64,000 bases of DNA from an uncultured Eubacterium sp. (lineage in GTDB: Bacteria; Bacillota; Clostridia; Lachnospirales; Lachnospiraceae). Under the pieces are notes generated by a model. The model was not told the DNA's origin. It worked only from the letters and a program-made list of their open reading frames with translations, and did no database searches. The number at the start of each line of letters is the position of its first letter. Positions within the stretch are counted from its first letter, which is position 1. The stretch covers positions 1 to 64,000 of the forward strand of contig CAUCXT010000012.1 in NCBI GenBank assembly GCA_958446835.1, in the 5' to 3' direction. Shown here piece after piece: positions 27,149-36,690 of the stretch. The position numbers and the translations under genes are program-made.

Positions 27149-29191
27149 ATGAATAAGAAAGTTCAGTATAAGGGTCAGTTCAGGGTCTATATTATGTGGC
27201 CGTTATATGCTGCAATATTACTTTTGATATTGGATATAGTATTATTTACGCAGAATATAACGTGTGGCATAGTTGGCGCGGCATTTACATTGTTGTATGG
27301 TGTGTGCGCACTCATTTTTCTCCTGAGAAAACAGCCGCTTCTGACAAAGGCGATGGTAGAGTTTGCGGCAGATTATGCACAGGTGCAGAAGACTTTGCTT
27401 GAGGATTTTAAGGTTCCGTATGGTCTTATAGACGAATCAGGAAAGATAATATGGCTTAATCATGAATTTAAGAATGTTCTTCAAAAAGCCAACGTATACC
27501 GAAAGAATATAACAACAATATTTCAGGGAATAGATAGCCGGATTTTTGATACGGATGAAAATGAATTTTCGGCAGATATAGTTTATGATGAACGCAATTA
27601 CAGGGTGGATTTTAAGAAGCTTGCCATAGATTCGCTTATGGAGGATAATTCCCTTTTAAATGTAAAGAATGTACCGGCATTGATGGCGGTGTATCTTTTT
27701 GATGAGACGGATATAAAGAAGTATATCCAGCAGATTCATGATGAAAGAATTGTTGTAGGGCTTATCTATATAGATAATTATGATGAAGCACTCGAGAGCA
27801 TAGATGAACTCAGACGTTCGCTCCTTGCCGGACTGGTTGAGAGAAAGATAAGCAAGTATATTACCAATGGCAACGGTATTGTCAAGAAGCTTGAGAAGGA
27901 TAAGTATCTTTTAGTATTCAATTATAAGTATCTTGAAGAGCTTAGGGCGGATAAGTTTTCTATTCTTGAGGAAGTAAGGACAACCGATATAGGAAATTCG
28001 ATGGCGGTTACCCTGAGCATAGGTGTTGCAGCCGGGTACGATAATTTTAACAAGAATTATGAGATGGCGCGCGCTGCGATTGATCTTGCGCTTGGACGTG
28101 GAGGCGACCAGACCGTTGTCAAGGAGGGTGACCAGACCACCTTCTTTGGAGGAAAGAGCACTACTGTCGAGAAGAATACAAGAGTTAAGGCTAGAGTCAA
28201 GGCACATGCACTCAGAGAGCTTATCGAGGTCGCAGACAATGTCATCATAATGGGGCATAAGATAAGCGATGCGGATGCGTTAGGAGCCGCAATAGGAATA
28301 TACAGGGCGTCGAAGGCTCTGAATAAGCATGCCAATATTGTTCTCAACGATGTTACAAGGTCACTTAGGCCGACTGTTGAGACCTTTACCGGAGTTCCGG
28401 AGTATGAAGAGGACTTGTTTATAAGAAACAGTGAGGCTATGCAGTATGTATCGGATAATACACTACTTGTGGTTGTGGATGTAAATCGTCCGGGATACAC
28501 AGAATGTCCGGAGCTGGTTGAAAAGTGCAGGACAATAGTTGTGCTTGACCACCACAGACAGAGCGGAGATACTATCGATCATGCAGTGCTCTCGTATATA
28601 GAGCCGTATGCCTCATCCACATGCGAAATGGTAGCCGAGATACTTCAGTATATCGGAGACAATGTAAAGCTTAAGTCCGCCGAAGCTAATGCCATATATG
28701 CCGGTATTATTGTTGACACTAATAATTTCACCAACAAGGCAGGCGTGAGAACCTTTGAGGCAGCAGCGTTTATAAGAAGAAGCGGTGCCGATATAATAAA
28801 GGTGCGTAAGCTTTTAAGAGATGATATGAATGAGTATAAGGCGCGTGCCGAGGCGGTGCGCCATGCGGAGGTCTATAGAGATTCATTTGCACTTGCGGTA
28901 TGCCCTAGTGCTAATCTTGAGAGCCCTACAATCGTAGGAGCGCAGGCGGCGAATGAGCTTCTTAATATCAACGGAGTTAAGGCGTCGATAGTATTTACTT
29001 ATTTTAATGACGAGGTATATCTGAGTGCCAGATCGATTGACGAGGTCAATGTACAGCTCATCATGGAAAAGTTAGGCGGAGGCGGTCACATGACTATTGC
29101 CGGCGCACAGCTTAAAGATATGACTGTTGAGGAAGCTATTGAGCTTGTCAAGAAGACGTTAGATGGCATGATAGAGGAAGGAGAAATATAA
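27149..29191 (+). CDS. gdpP: Cyclic-di-AMP phosphodiesterase GdpP (DHH family)
   Basis: Membrane enzyme that hydrolyses c-di-AMP to pApA. Two N-terminal membrane helices (about 13-58), a PAS-like domain (about 85-190), a degenerate GGDEF domain (about 195-325), then the DHH-DHHA1 catalytic part: [26 protein letters not shown] with D467-H-H, and GGGGH near 643. Length 680 is normal. GGAGG precedes ATG 27149. Its stop overlaps the ATG of rplI, the same gdpP-rplI-dnaB order as in many Firmicutes, so it is probably one operon. Confidence 0.95.
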   Translation: MNKKVQYKGQFRVYIMWPLYAAILLLILDIVLFTQNITCGIVGAAFTLLYGVCALIFLLRKQPLLTKAMVEFAADYAQVQKTLLEDFKVPYGLIDESGKIIWLNHEFKNVLQKANVYRKNITTIFQGIDSRIFDTDENEFSADIVYDERNYRVDFKKLAIDSLMEDNSLLNVKNVPALMAVYLFDETDIKKYIQQIHDERIVVGLIYIDNYDEALESIDELRRSLLAGLVERKISKYITNGNGIVKKLEKDKYLLVFNYKYLEELRADKFSILEEVRTTDIGNSMAVTLSIGVAAGYDNFNKNYEMARAAIDLALGRGGDQTVVKEGDQTTFFGGKSTTVEKNTRVKARVKAHALRELIEVADNVIIMGHKISDADALGAAIGIYRASKALNKHANIVLNDVTRSLRPTVETFTGVPEYEEDLFIRNSEAMQYVSDNTLLVVVDVNRPGYTECPELVEKCRTIVVLDHHRQSGDTIDHAVLSYIEPYASSTCEMVAEILQYIGDNVKLKSAEANAIYAGIIVDTNNFTNKAGVRTFEAAAFIRRSGADIIKVRKLLRDDMNEYKARAEAVRHAEVYRDSFALAVCPSANLESPTIVGAQAANELLNINGVKASIVFTYFNDEVYLSARSIDEVNVQLIMEKLGGGGHMTIAGAQLKDMTVEEAIELVKKTLDGMIEEGEI

Positions 29192-29637
29192 TGGAAGTTA
29201 TTTTATTACAGGATGTAAAGGCACTTGGAAAAAAGGGACAGAAGGTTAATGTGAGCGAAGGCTATGCCCGCAACTTTATTCTTCCAAAGAAGCTTGGTAT
29301 AGAGGTTAATGCTAAGAACATGAATGATTTAAAGCTTCAGAAGGCACATGAGGATAAGCTTGCGGCAGAGGCGCTTGCCAACGCTAAGGAGCTTGCGAAG
29401 GAGCTTGAGGATAAGACAGTTGTCGTAAAGCTCAAGTCCGGAAAGGACGGAAGAGTGTTCGGCTCCGTGTCCACAAAGGAGATTGCTGAGGAGCTAAAGG
29501 CACAGCACAATATTGATATAGACAAGAAAAAGATGGTATTGAATGACGCAATCAAGGCTCTTGGAAATTATGAGGTGGTATGTAAGCTTCATAAGGATGT
29601 AACAGCTAAGCTTGTTGTCAAAGTAACGGAAGGATAA
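29191..29637 (+). CDS. rplI: 50S ribosomal protein L9
   Basis: Large-subunit ribosomal protein of 148 residues, full length. The N-terminal domain has the L9 signature [34 protein letters not shown], followed by the long connecting helix ([27 protein letters not shown]) and the C-terminal rRNA-binding domain. Its ATG overlaps the gdpP stop. Confidence 0.97.
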   Translation: MEVILLQDVKALGKKGQKVNVSEGYARNFILPKKLGIEVNAKNMNDLKLQKAHEDKLAAEALANAKELAKELEDKTVVVKLKSGKDGRVFGSVSTKEIAEELKAQHNIDIDKKKMVLNDAIKALGNYEVVCKLHKDVTAKLVVKVTEG

Positions 29638-29653
29638 TACAGGTAGATAACAG

Positions 29654-30988
29654 ATGGATGATACGTTAATAAGGCGTGTTATGCCTAATAGCGCTGAGAC
29701 CGAGAAGGCAGTTATCGGCTGTATCCTGATGGATAAGGACAAGATGACGGATGTTGCGGACATTCTTGTGCCGGATGACTTTTATCATAGCGAATACCGC
29801 GCAATATATCAGGCGATGGTGCAGATTAACGCGGAGGGCAGACCGGTCGACTTAGTCACGGTTATTGAGCGTCTCAAGACAATGAACGTGCCACCGGAGA
29901 TATGCAGTCTTGAATTTATGAAGGAAGTAGCCGATTCAGAGGCTACGGCTGCTAATGCGAAGCATTACGCCAAAATAATAAAAGAAAAATCTCTGCTCAG
30001 AAAGGTTATAAAGGTCAATGAGACGATAATAGAGGAGTGCTATGCAGGGCGCGAGAGCTCAGATGCCATCCTTGAGGAGACGGAGAAGCAGCTTTTTAAG
30101 CTTCTACAGTCAAGAGGAGCGGAGGATATCACACCGATTAAAGATGTTGTCATGGATGCGATAAACCGTATCGAGGCAGCTTCTAAGCAGAGCGGAAGCG
30201 TAACAGGTATTCCAACGGGATTTACAGATCTTGATTACCGTACCGCAGGTCTACAGCCTTCGGATATGATTCTTGTTGCAGCACGTCCGTCAATGGGAAA
30301 GACGGCATTTGCACTTAACCTTGCGGCTTATGCGGCATGTAAGAAGCACATAACCACCGTGATATTCAGTCTGGAAATGTCCAAGGTTCAGCTTGTGAAC
30401 CGTTTTCTTTCAATGGAGTCGGGGGTTAGCGCCCAGAATCTCAGAACAGGAAACCTGACTGAGGGTGAATGGGAGAATCTTGTCGAAGGTGCTTCGATTA
30501 TAGGTAATTCAGGACTTGTAATAGATGATACTCCGGGTATATCAATATCGGATCTGCGCTCCAAGTGCCGTAAGATAAAGCTTGAGCATGATGACCTTGG
30601 ACTTATCATAATCGACTATATACAGCTTATGACGAGCAGCACCAAGTCTGAATCAAGACAGCAGGAGGTGTCGGAAATCTCACGTTCCCTCAAGGCTTTA
30701 GCCAGGGAGCTGAATGTTCCCGTCATCGCACTGTCACAGCTAAGCCGTGCGGTTGAGCAAAGACCAGACCACAGACCAATGCTTTCGGATTTGCGTGAGT
30801 CCGGAGCCATAGAGCAGGACGCCGACGTTGTAATGTTCCTATACAGGGATGAATATTACAAGAAGGATACGGATAAGCCGGGCGTAGCTGAGGTGATCAT
30901 CGCCAAGCAGAGAAACGGTCCTGTCGGAACTGTTGAGCTTGCATGGATTGGCGATAAGCAGCGTTTTGCAAATCTTGAGAGAAGTTAG
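29654..30988 (+). CDS. dnaB: Replicative DNA helicase DnaB
   Basis: Hexameric helicase of the replication fork, 444 residues. N-terminal DnaB domain (AEKAVIGCILMDKDK...LVPDDFYHSEYRAIYQAM) and RecA-type helicase domain with Walker A at about 211-217 (RPSMGKT), Walker B-like LGLIIIDYIQLM, and DLRESGAIEQDADVVMFLYRDEYY. It follows rplI after 16 bases and ends before an intrinsic terminator. Confidence 0.97.
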   Translation: MDDTLIRRVMPNSAETEKAVIGCILMDKDKMTDVADILVPDDFYHSEYRAIYQAMVQINAEGRPVDLVTVIERLKTMNVPPEICSLEFMKEVADSEATAANAKHYAKIIKEKSLLRKVIKVNETIIEECYAGRESSDAILEETEKQLFKLLQSRGAEDITPIKDVVMDAINRIEAASKQSGSVTGIPTGFTDLDYRTAGLQPSDMILVAARPSMGKTAFALNLAAYAACKKHITTVIFSLEMSKVQLVNRFLSMESGVSAQNLRTGNLTEGEWENLVEGASIIGNSGLVIDDTPGISISDLRSKCRKIKLEHDDLGLIIIDYIQLMTSSTKSESRQQEVSEISRSLKALARELNVPVIALSQLSRAVEQRPDHRPMLSDLRESGAIEQDADVVMFLYRDEYYKKDTDKPGVAEVIIAKQRNGPVGTVELAWIGDKQRFANLERS

Positions 30989-31043
30989 CGAAATTTGTCG
31001 ATTGAAATACACGAAAAAAGTATATACAGTATGGTACTATATA

Positions 31044-31080
31044 GACCGGATAGAGGAAAACTTTATCCGGTCTTACTTTT
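31044..31080 (+). terminator. Intrinsic terminator after dnaB
   Basis: GACCGGATA (31044-31052) pairs with TATCCGGTC (31064-31072), followed by TTACTTTTT. It ends the gdpP-rplI-dnaB operon, 20 bp ahead of the MerR-type gene. Confidence 0.8.
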
Positions 31081-31101
31081 TGCAGGGGAGTTGTTTCATA
31101 G

Positions 31102-31842
31102 ATGGAAGAAAAAAGGTACATAATATCTGAAGCGGCGGAGCGCACCGGAATCGAGACACATGTGCTCAGATACTGGGAGGATGAGCTTGATCTGGATATA
31201 CCGCGCAATGAAATGGGGCATAGGTATTATACGGAGAGGCAGATTGAACTGTTCAAGCAGATTAAGGAGCTTAAGGACAGCGGTTTCCAGCTCAAGGCTG
31301 TGAAGGCTGTGCTTGACGGGCACATGCAGGGAACGGCAGTCATGCAGTCCGTGGGAAATGAGACTGCGGATAAAAATGTACAGGCTGCCGGAAATGGAGC
31401 CCCAGACAACAATGTACAGGCTGCCGACAATGGAGCTGTGGATAGCGATGTACATGTGGCGCAGGGGGAGGCGCATATGGAGAGTGCAGGTACATCGGAG
31501 GTCGCGGCTCTGACACAGGAGGAGCTTGCCATGAAGCGTTCTGAGGATAAGCTTGCGCAGTTCGAGCAGATTATCGGAGATATTGTGACACGTTCACTGC
31601 TAGAGAACAATGTGGCACTTGGGGAGAATATTTCCGCAGCTGTATCCGAACGCGTATGCGATAAGGTAATCAAGGAGATGGATTACATGATGCGTGTACG
31701 CGAGGAGGCGGAAGATGACCGTTTCAGGAGGCTGGATGAAACAATTCGAGGAGTTCAAAAAAGCAATAAGGAGGCTGCAGCATATCGTGAGCGTGGGGAT
31801 AAGTCAAAGAGACGTCATGGATTATTTAAGAAGGTAAAATAG
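31102..31842 (+). CDS. MerR-type helix-turn-helix protein
   Basis: A 246-residue regulator-like protein. Residues about 5-75 are a MerR winged helix (YIISEAAERTGIETHVLRYWEDEL, RNEMGHRYYTERQIELFKQIKELKDSGFQLKAVKAVL). A variable linker contains the repeated peptide VQAAxNGAxDxxV (about 85-115), encoded by a short imperfect DNA repeat. A helical C-terminus (about 140-215) with KRSEDKLAQFEQIIGDIV and EEAEDDRFRRLDETIRGVQ could mediate oligomerisation. GGGGAG precedes the ATG. Target genes are unknown; there is no metal or drug resistance gene nearby. Confidence 0.8.
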   Translation: MEEKRYIISEAAERTGIETHVLRYWEDELDLDIPRNEMGHRYYTERQIELFKQIKELKDSGFQLKAVKAVLDGHMQGTAVMQSVGNETADKNVQAAGNGAPDNNVQAADNGAVDSDVHVAQGEAHMESAGTSEVAALTQEELAMKRSEDKLAQFEQIIGDIVTRSLLENNVALGENISAAVSERVCDKVIKEMDYMMRVREEAEDDRFRRLDETIRGVQKSNKEAAAYRERGDKSKRRHGLFKKVK

Positions 31843-31918
31843 GAAGCCTGTGACATGCAGGCATATTTAGAATTAGTGCCCATAGGTGGGCAAAGTATGA
31901 AGGTGAGTAGTTAATATA

Positions 31919-31978
31919 AAAAATGGAGCCATATCTTATATACCGGAAACACCGGCATATAGACATAGCTCCATTTTT
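31919..31978. terminator. Bidirectional terminator between the MerR-type and ferredoxin genes
   Basis: AAAAATGGAGC (31919-31929) pairs with GCTCCATTTTT (31968-31978), with an inner CCGG/CCGG hairpin. T-runs on both strands let it serve the two convergent genes. Confidence 0.85.
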
Positions 31979-31979
31979 A

Positions 31980-32147
31980 TTACTTCTCTGTGATAGCACC
32001 TACAGGGCAAGTAGCTTCACAAGCGCCACACTGTACACATACATCTGTGTTAATCTCCATATGCTCAGAACCCTCGGAGATAGCACCTACAGGGCAGCCG
32101 GCAGCACAAGCACCACAGCTGACACAAGCATCACCTACAACGTACAT
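31980..32147 (-). CDS. Small 2[4Fe-4S] ferredoxin
   Basis: A 55-residue clostridial ferredoxin. Two repeats each contain CxxCxxCxxxCP: CVSCGACAAGCPVGAI and CVQCGACEATCPVGAI, giving eight Cys for two [4Fe-4S] clusters; typical size and Pro after the fourth Cys. ATG 32147 has GGAGG (complement of 32153-32157) a few bases upstream. It lies 33 bp downstream of pflA on the same strand, so it is probably cotranscribed. As a low-potential carrier it could donate the electron for the activase's radical SAM reaction; this partnership is inferred from position. Confidence 0.93.
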   Translation of the reverse strand: MYVVGDACVSCGACAAGCPVGAISEGSEHMEINTDVCVQCGACEATCPVGAITEK

Positions 32148-32180
32148 AATTTCCTCCCATCTGAAGTGTAAACACTTCTA

Positions 32181-32954
32181 TTACTGTTTTGTATTATTTG
32201 TATTATTCAGAGAAGCTCGCGCTTCTTTGATACCTTTGATTATAACGGATTTAGCCTTAATGACTGCTTCCTTGGACTCAGCAGGTACACCCTTAAGAGG
32301 GTAATCAAAGCCAAGATTCTCGTACTTGACAACACCCATAGTGTGATAAGGAAGTACGTCAAGAGCCTTGACATTTTTAAGCTTGCCAATGAAAAGTCCA
32401 AGCTGATACAGATACTTCTCATTGTCGGTTATACCCGGTACAACAACATGACGTATCCATGTAGGTATTCCCTTATCGCTGAGATACTGCGCAAATGCGA
32501 GTATGCCATCATTAGGCTGGCTGCACAGCTTCATATGCTCTTCCGGGTCAATGTGCTTAATGTCGAGCATTACAAGGTCTGTATACTGCATAAGTACATC
32601 CATCTTATCTACAATAACCTTGTTATCAGGCTTAAAAACAATACCGGATGTATCGATACATGTGTGTATACCCTGTGCCTTAGCCTTCATAAAAAGCTCA
32701 GTGAGAAAGTCTATCTGTAGGAGCGGTTCGCCGCCGGTAACGGTAAGACCTCCGTTCTTATAAAAGGACTTATTATCCTCATACTTCTGTAAAATCTCGT
32801 CTACAGAAATCTCTGTCCCGCCGGTCGTAGCCCATGTATCGGGATTATGACAATATAGACAACGCATTGGGCAACCCTGCACGAACACCACGAATCGGAT
32901 TCCAGGTCCATCGACGGTGCCAAAGGTTTCTAAAGAATGTATTCTCCCGTTCAT
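32181..32954 (-). CDS. pflA: Pyruvate formate-lyase activating enzyme (radical SAM)
   Basis: Radical SAM activase that installs the glycyl radical on pyruvate formate-lyase. The cluster motif CPMRCLYC gives C28-x3-C32-x2-C35, preceded by the family's GTVDGPGIRFVVFVQG; GGEPLLQ (SAM binding), DTSG, VMLDIKH and RHVVVPGITD also match. 257 residues, normal. ATG 32954 has GGAGG upstream. It is downstream of the split lyase genes but separated by a terminator and about 250 bp, so it probably has its own promoter too. Confidence 0.95.
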   Translation of the reverse strand: MNGRIHSLETFGTVDGPGIRFVVFVQGCPMRCLYCHNPDTWATTGGTEISVDEILQKYEDNKSFYKNGGLTVTGGEPLLQIDFLTELFMKAKAQGIHTCIDTSGIVFKPDNKVIVDKMDVLMQYTDLVMLDIKHIDPEEHMKLCSQPNDGILAFAQYLSDKGIPTWIRHVVVPGITDNEKYLYQLGLFIGKLKNVKALDVLPYHTMGVVKYENLGFDYPLKGVPAESKEAVIKAKSVIIKGIKEARASLNNTNNTKQ

Positions 32955-33092
32955 ATCAATCCTTGTTCCTCCATGTCAAAAAAATAATACCAAATGAAAT
33001 GCCAAATTACAATAGATATTTCTTTTGGTACTATAAAAGTATATCACTATTTATACCAAAATAAAAGTTAAAAAAATATAAATACCATGTGT

Positions 33093-33126
33093 AAAAAACA
33101 GGCAGGCACAAGAAGTGTCTGCCTGT
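33093..33126 (-). terminator. Intrinsic terminator of the pyruvate formate-lyase operon
   Basis: Minus-strand stem of 12 bp with one wobble pair (33115-33126 with 33098-33109), followed on that strand by a T-run (complement of 33093-33098). It lies downstream of the 81-residue glycyl-radical gene. Confidence 0.82.
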
Positions 33127-33145
33127 AATAAAGGTCTGTAATGTT

Positions 33146-33223
33146 GCTAATTACATAGCCTGATGTGAAAGTAGAACTTTCCATCAGATAAACTTTTCAT
33201 AAAGCTAATTACATAGCCTGATG
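33146..33223 (-). repeat. Duplicated 3' end of the glycyl-radical gene
   Basis: The 20-bp sequence GCTAATTACATAGCCTGATG occurs at 33146-33165 and 33204-33223, 58 bp apart. The second copy holds the last codons and stop of the 81-residue gene, so the first is a downstream echo of that gene's end. An inverted copy of the adjoining CTGATGGAAAGTTC lies between them (about 33173-33186), forming a hairpin. Confidence 0.85.
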
Positions 33224-33454
33224 GAAAGTTCTGTTGATAACGTCATCCTGCTGAGCCTTTGTGAGCTTGATGAAGTTAACAGCGTATCCTGATACACGGA
33301 TAGTAAGCTGTGGGTACTTCTCAGGATGAGCCTGAGCGTCAAGTAATGTCTCTCTGTTGAGAACATTAACATTGAGATGATGTCCGCCCTTAGCTACATA
33401 TCCATCTAACATTGATGCAAGGTTATCAATCTGGTTCTGACTAATCTCTGCCAT
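33209..33454 (-). CDS. Stand-alone glycyl-radical domain of pyruvate formate-lyase (GrcA-like)
   Basis: An 81-residue protein equal to the C-terminal domain of pyruvate formate-lyase: [49 protein letters not shown] with the radical Gly56 in RVSGYA, and [19 protein letters not shown]. coli GrcA (YfiD) is similar and repairs oxygen-cut enzyme. Here the main lyase chain in the same operon lacks this domain, so the small protein is probably an obligate subunit that carries the radical, not only a repair part. ATG 33454 has AGGAGG upstream; the frame is open to 33601 but that part overlaps the preceding small gene. Confidence 0.9.
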   Translation of the reverse strand: MAEISQNQIDNLASMLDGYVAKGGHHLNVNVLNRETLLDAQAHPEKYPQLTIRVSGYAVNFIKLTKAQQDDVINRTFHQAM

Positions 33455-33473
33455 TATATTAATCCTCCTAATC

Positions 33474-33680
33474 CTATTCATTCTCGTCTCGGTCAAGTCC
33501 GACATGAAGTGTCGGAACGCTGCATGCCATCTGGCCGTTGCAGGCGAGACTGTTGTTGGTCTGTACTGTCTTTTCGGCTGCAGGGGCGCTATTGTCAACA
33601 ACTACGTTGACGTGACCACCATCAGCAGCCATGAGATTATCTAACATTGATACAATGTCGTCCACTTTAGAGTTGTCCAT
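33474..33680 (-). CDS. Small protein resembling the start of the glycyl-radical domain
   Basis: A 68-residue protein. Its first 28 residues ([24 protein letters not shown]) align with the same part of its neighbour ([24 protein letters not shown]), but the rest diverges into a tail with two Cys ([25 protein letters not shown]) and has no RVSGYA radical loop. It may be a decayed paralogue or a partner that competes for the same docking site on the main lyase chain. ATG 33680 has a good ribosome site (AGGAGG, complement near 33687). It lies between the two functional pieces, on the same strand. Confidence 0.65.
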   Translation of the reverse strand: MDNSKVDDIVSMLDNLMAADGGHVNVVVDNSAPAAEKTVQTNNSLACNGQMACSVPTLHVGLDRDENE

Positions 33681-33764
33681 GATAACCTCCTATAAAACTG
33701 CCGCAGAATCCAAACTGCACTGATTGGTGGCAGTTCGGAGACTGTGGATTGATTGTTTTGCAAA

Positions 33765-33842
33765 TTACTTATTTAAGTCGATATCAAGGTCTCTGGCGAC
33801 CTTGAGCCAGGCACCTTACTTATTTAAGTCGATATCAAGGTC
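33765..33842 (-). repeat. Duplicated 3' end of the main lyase gene, with hairpin
   Basis: A perfect 27-bp repeat lies at 33765-33791 and 33816-33842, 51 bp (17 codons) apart. The 33816 copy encodes the final residues DLDIDLNK and stop; the other repeats them in the same frame just downstream. CAAGGTC (33785-33791) and GACCTTG (33798-33804) form a hairpin there, with no T-run. Confidence 0.88.
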
Positions 33843-35924
33843 GCCGGCAAATACAGCGTCTTCCTTACCAAGAGCACCAGGAACGATAGTAAATGTGTTA
33901 GAAATACCATCCTGTGCATCCTTGAATGGAAGCTTAGCAACTGATGAAAGGGAAGCTACAGCACCGTTCTTATCACGTCCGTGCATTGGGTTAGCACCAG
34001 GAGCGAATGGAACACCAGCCTTACGTCCATCAGGTGTAGAACCTGTAGCGTTACCATAAGTAACGTTAGATGTAATTGTAAGGATAGATGTTGTAGGAAC
34101 ACCATTTCTGTATGTGTAGTGAGAACGAACCATAGCCATGAACTTCTCAACTATCTCAACAGCAATCTTATCTACTCTGTCATCGTTGTTACCATACTTA
34201 GGGAATTCACCCTCAACCTCGAAATCAGTAGCTACGTTCTTAGCAACACCGATTGTCTTGATAACAGACTTAGCTGTCTGAGGATCCTTAACCTTCTTAG
34301 TAATCTCAACGTCAGTTCTGATAACCTTAACCTTAGCGTACTTGATTGCTGATAAGGAGTCAGCTACAACTGAAAGACCAGCGATACCTGTTGCGAAGTA
34401 TCTCTTAACCTCTCTGTCATGGAGAGCCATCTGAAGTCTCTCATAGCAGTACTTATCATGCATATAGTGAATTACGTTAAGAGTATTAACGTAAACATCT
34501 GCTAACCACTCCATCATATCTGTGTACTTAGCCATTACATCATCGTAATCAAGGTACTCGCCTTCAACAGGTCTGTACTTAGGACCAACCTGTACACCAG
34601 TCTTCTCATCAACACCACCGTTGATAGCGTAGAGGAGACACTTAGCAAGGTTAGCTCTTGCTCCGAAGAACTGCATTTCCTTACCAACTCTCATTGAGGA
34701 TACGCAGCAAGCGATAGCGTAGTCATCACCATGAGTTACTCTCATGAGGTCATCGTTCTCGTACTGAACTGAAGATGACATGATAGATGTCTTAGCACAG
34801 AACTTCTTCCAACCCTCTGGAAGTCTTGTTGACCAGAGAACTGTCATGTTAGGCTCTGGAGCTGTACCAAGGTTGCTTAATGTGTGAAGGTAACGGAAGC
34901 ACATCTTTGTTACAAGTGTACGTCCATCAACACCCATACCACCAAGGGACTCTGTTACCCAAGTAGGGTCACCAGCGAAGAGAGCGTTGTACTCAGGTGT
35001 ACGAGCGAACTTAACAAGTCTTAACTTCATGATGAAGTGATCAACGAACTCCTGAATCTGCTCCTCTGTAAATGTACCGTTAGCTAAGTCTCTCTGAGCG
35101 TAGCAATCAAGGAATGTAGATGTACGTCCAAGTGACATAGCAGCACCGTTCTGCTCCTTAACAGCAGCAAGGTAACCAAAGTAAGTAGCCTGAATAGCTT
35201 CCTGTACGTTAGTAGCTGGCTTAGAAATATCGCAGCCGTAGATCTCACCTAACTTCTTTAACTCGCCGAGAGCTCTGATCTGCTCAGAAAGCTCCTCTCT
35301 GTCACGGATAACATCAGGAGTCATAACCTTAGAAGTTGTAGCCTTCTGGTACTCCTTATCCTTGATAAGGAAATCAACACCGTAAAGAGCAACTCTTCTG
35401 TAGTCGCCGATGATACGTCCACGTCCGTAAGCATCTGGAAGACCTGTGATGATATGGTTAGAACGGCAAACTCTCATCTCTGGAGTATAAGCATCGAATA
35501 CACCAGCGTTGTGTGTCTTTCTGTGAATTGTGAAGAACTCCTCGATTTCAGGATCAAGCTTGTAACCATTAGTTACAAGAGCTGCCTTAGCCATGTTGAT
35601 ACCACCGTATGGCTGAAGTGATCTCTTGAAAGGCTTATCTGTCTGGAGACCAACGATCTTCTCTAAGTCCTTGTTAAGGTAACCAGCAGCATGGGATGTG
35701 ATTGTTGAAGGAACCTTAGTGTCCATATCAAGGACGCCGCCCTTCTCACGCTCCTCCTTTGAAAGCTCCATAACCTGTGCCCAAAGAGTCTTAGTAGCCT
35801 CTGTAGGACCGCAAAGGAAAGAATCATCTCCTTCATAAGGTGTGTAGTTCTTCTGGATGAAGTCTCTGACATCAACCTGCTCTTCCCACTTACCACCTAC
35901 GAAACCTGTCCATTCTGATCTCAT
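33816..35924 (-). CDS. pflB: Pyruvate formate-lyase main chain lacking the glycyl-radical domain
   Basis: Splits pyruvate and CoA into acetyl-CoA and formate during fermentation. The 702-residue chain has the family's start ([33 protein letters not shown]), the catalytic Cys pair C406-C407 in [11 protein letters not shown], and the late motifs [24 protein letters not shown] and [12 protein letters not shown]. It then ends DLDIDLNK*, where whole enzymes of about 740-760 residues would continue into the RVSGYA radical domain. That domain is supplied by the 81-residue gene downstream. All catalytic regions before the break look intact and the codons are normal, so this is a split enzyme rather than obvious decay. 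ATG 35924 follows AGGAGGT. Confidence 0.93.
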   Translation of the reverse strand: MRSEWTGFVGGKWEEQVDVRDFIQKNYTPYEGDDSFLCGPTEATKTLWAQVMELSKEEREKGGVLDMDTKVPSTITSHAAGYLNKDLEKIVGLQTDKPFKRSLQPYGGINMAKAALVTNGYKLDPEIEEFFTIHRKTHNAGVFDAYTPEMRVCRSNHIITGLPDAYGRGRIIGDYRRVALYGVDFLIKDKEYQKATTSKVMTPDVIRDREELSEQIRALGELKKLGEIYGCDISKPATNVQEAIQATYFGYLAAVKEQNGAAMSLGRTSTFLDCYAQRDLANGTFTEEQIQEFVDHFIMKLRLVKFARTPEYNALFAGDPTWVTESLGGMGVDGRTLVTKMCFRYLHTLSNLGTAPEPNMTVLWSTRLPEGWKKFCAKTSIMSSSVQYENDDLMRVTHGDDYAIACCVSSMRVGKEMQFFGARANLAKCLLYAINGGVDEKTGVQVGPKYRPVEGEYLDYDDVMAKYTDMMEWLADVYVNTLNVIHYMHDKYCYERLQMALHDREVKRYFATGIAGLSVVADSLSAIKYAKVKVIRTDVEITKKVKDPQTAKSVIKTIGVAKNVATDFEVEGEFPKYGNNDDRVDKIAVEIVEKFMAMVRSHYTYRNGVPTTSILTITSNVTYGNATGSTPDGRKAGVPFAPGANPMHGRDKNGAVASLSSVAKLPFKDAQDGISNTFTIVPGALGKEDAVFAGDLDIDLNK

Positions 35925-36038
35925 AATGAAAAAAACCTCCTATTATAGTAAAGTGTTTTATATGTGTTATCCGCCACTCATAGGTTAAGCCGGATGTACC
36001 GTCCCAACCAAGCGGATTATACACTTTTTTATAGCTGT

Positions 36039-36068
36039 ATTATACAATGCACATTGTATACACGTCAA
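36039..36068 (-). promoter_or_regulatory. Promoter of the lyase operon with overlapping palindrome
   Basis: On the minus strand TTGACG (complement of 36063-36068) and TATAAT (complement of 36039-36044) are separated by 18 bp. The spacer and -10 contain a dyad, TATACAATG-CA-CATTGTATA (36041-36060), typical of a repressor operator; GntR-type regulators often bind such TTGTATAC-like sites. The leader to ATG 35924 is about 105 bases and holds a weak ATCCGC/GCGGAT stem. Confidence 0.75.
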
Positions 36069-36241
36069 GGGTTAAAGAAGAAAATTCACGGATTGTACAC
36101 AAAAATGTACATAAAAATTTTGAGAAAATTCCTTATAAAATGGGTAAATTTCACACTGTAGTCACAAATGTGTTCATAAGGAACAATCATACCGTTAAGT
36201 GATAATAATAAAAGAATGAAGACCGCATATTGTGTACCATC

Positions 36242-36270
36242 TTTACAATATAAATCCTCTGTGGTACAAT
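36242..36270 (+). promoter_or_regulatory. Promoter of the DUF1858 gene
   Basis: TTTACA (36242-36247) and TACAAT (36265-36270) with a 17-bp spacer and extended TG. TGTACCA (36233-36239) and TGGTACA (36262-36268) form an inverted repeat around it, a possible regulator site. Together with the divergent lyase promoter this accounts for the 477-bp gap 35925-36401. Confidence 0.65.
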
Positions 36271-36401
36271 AAGCAGTGGTCATTACATGTAAGTGTCCGG
36301 AACCGGAAAGTTAGTATAAAGTGATGATAAAATGGAAATCATTTTATAGGTCGGCTCTGAACAGTTACTATATTATTATATTTTTTCAGGAGGAAAACAC
36401 A

Positions 36402-36605
36402 ATGGCACAGGTTAGCAAAGAAATGAGAATCATCGACATTATCAATGTTGATTATGATATTGTTCCTATTTTACTTAACGAGGGAATGCATTGCATCGGC
36501 TGTCCATCAGCACAGGGCGAGTCTTTAGAGGAGGCTGCTCTTGTTCACGGTCTTGACCCGGATGAGATTACAGCTAAGATTAATGAGTTTCTTGCAGCGA
36601 AGTAA
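36402..36605 (+). CDS. DUF1858-domain protein
   Basis: A 67-residue protein almost wholly made of a DUF1858 domain: [58 protein letters not shown], with the conserved CxxC (HCIGCP). The domain occurs alone or at the N-terminus of di-iron repair (ScdA-like) and redox proteins and is thought to be redox- or metal-linked; its function alone is unknown. ATG 36402 follows AGGAGG at 36388-36393. Placed divergently from the oxygen-sensitive lyase operon, it could take part in redox protection, but this is inference from position. Confidence 0.85.
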   Translation: MAQVSKEMRIIDIINVDYDIVPILLNEGMHCIGCPSAQGESLEEAALVHGLDPDEITAKINEFLAAK

Positions 36606-36690
36606 TCAGACGAGCTGCAAGGATAAGGCGATAGCTTGGAATTTCAACAAAAATTAAAAATTGAAAGCTACGTTGCTTTTTAATGAAAAG

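Noticed and set aside
33765..33815. Stop-codon read-through from the main lyase chain into the downstream echo
   Set aside because: The echo is in frame but ends after 16 codons at another stop and does not reach the radical domain.
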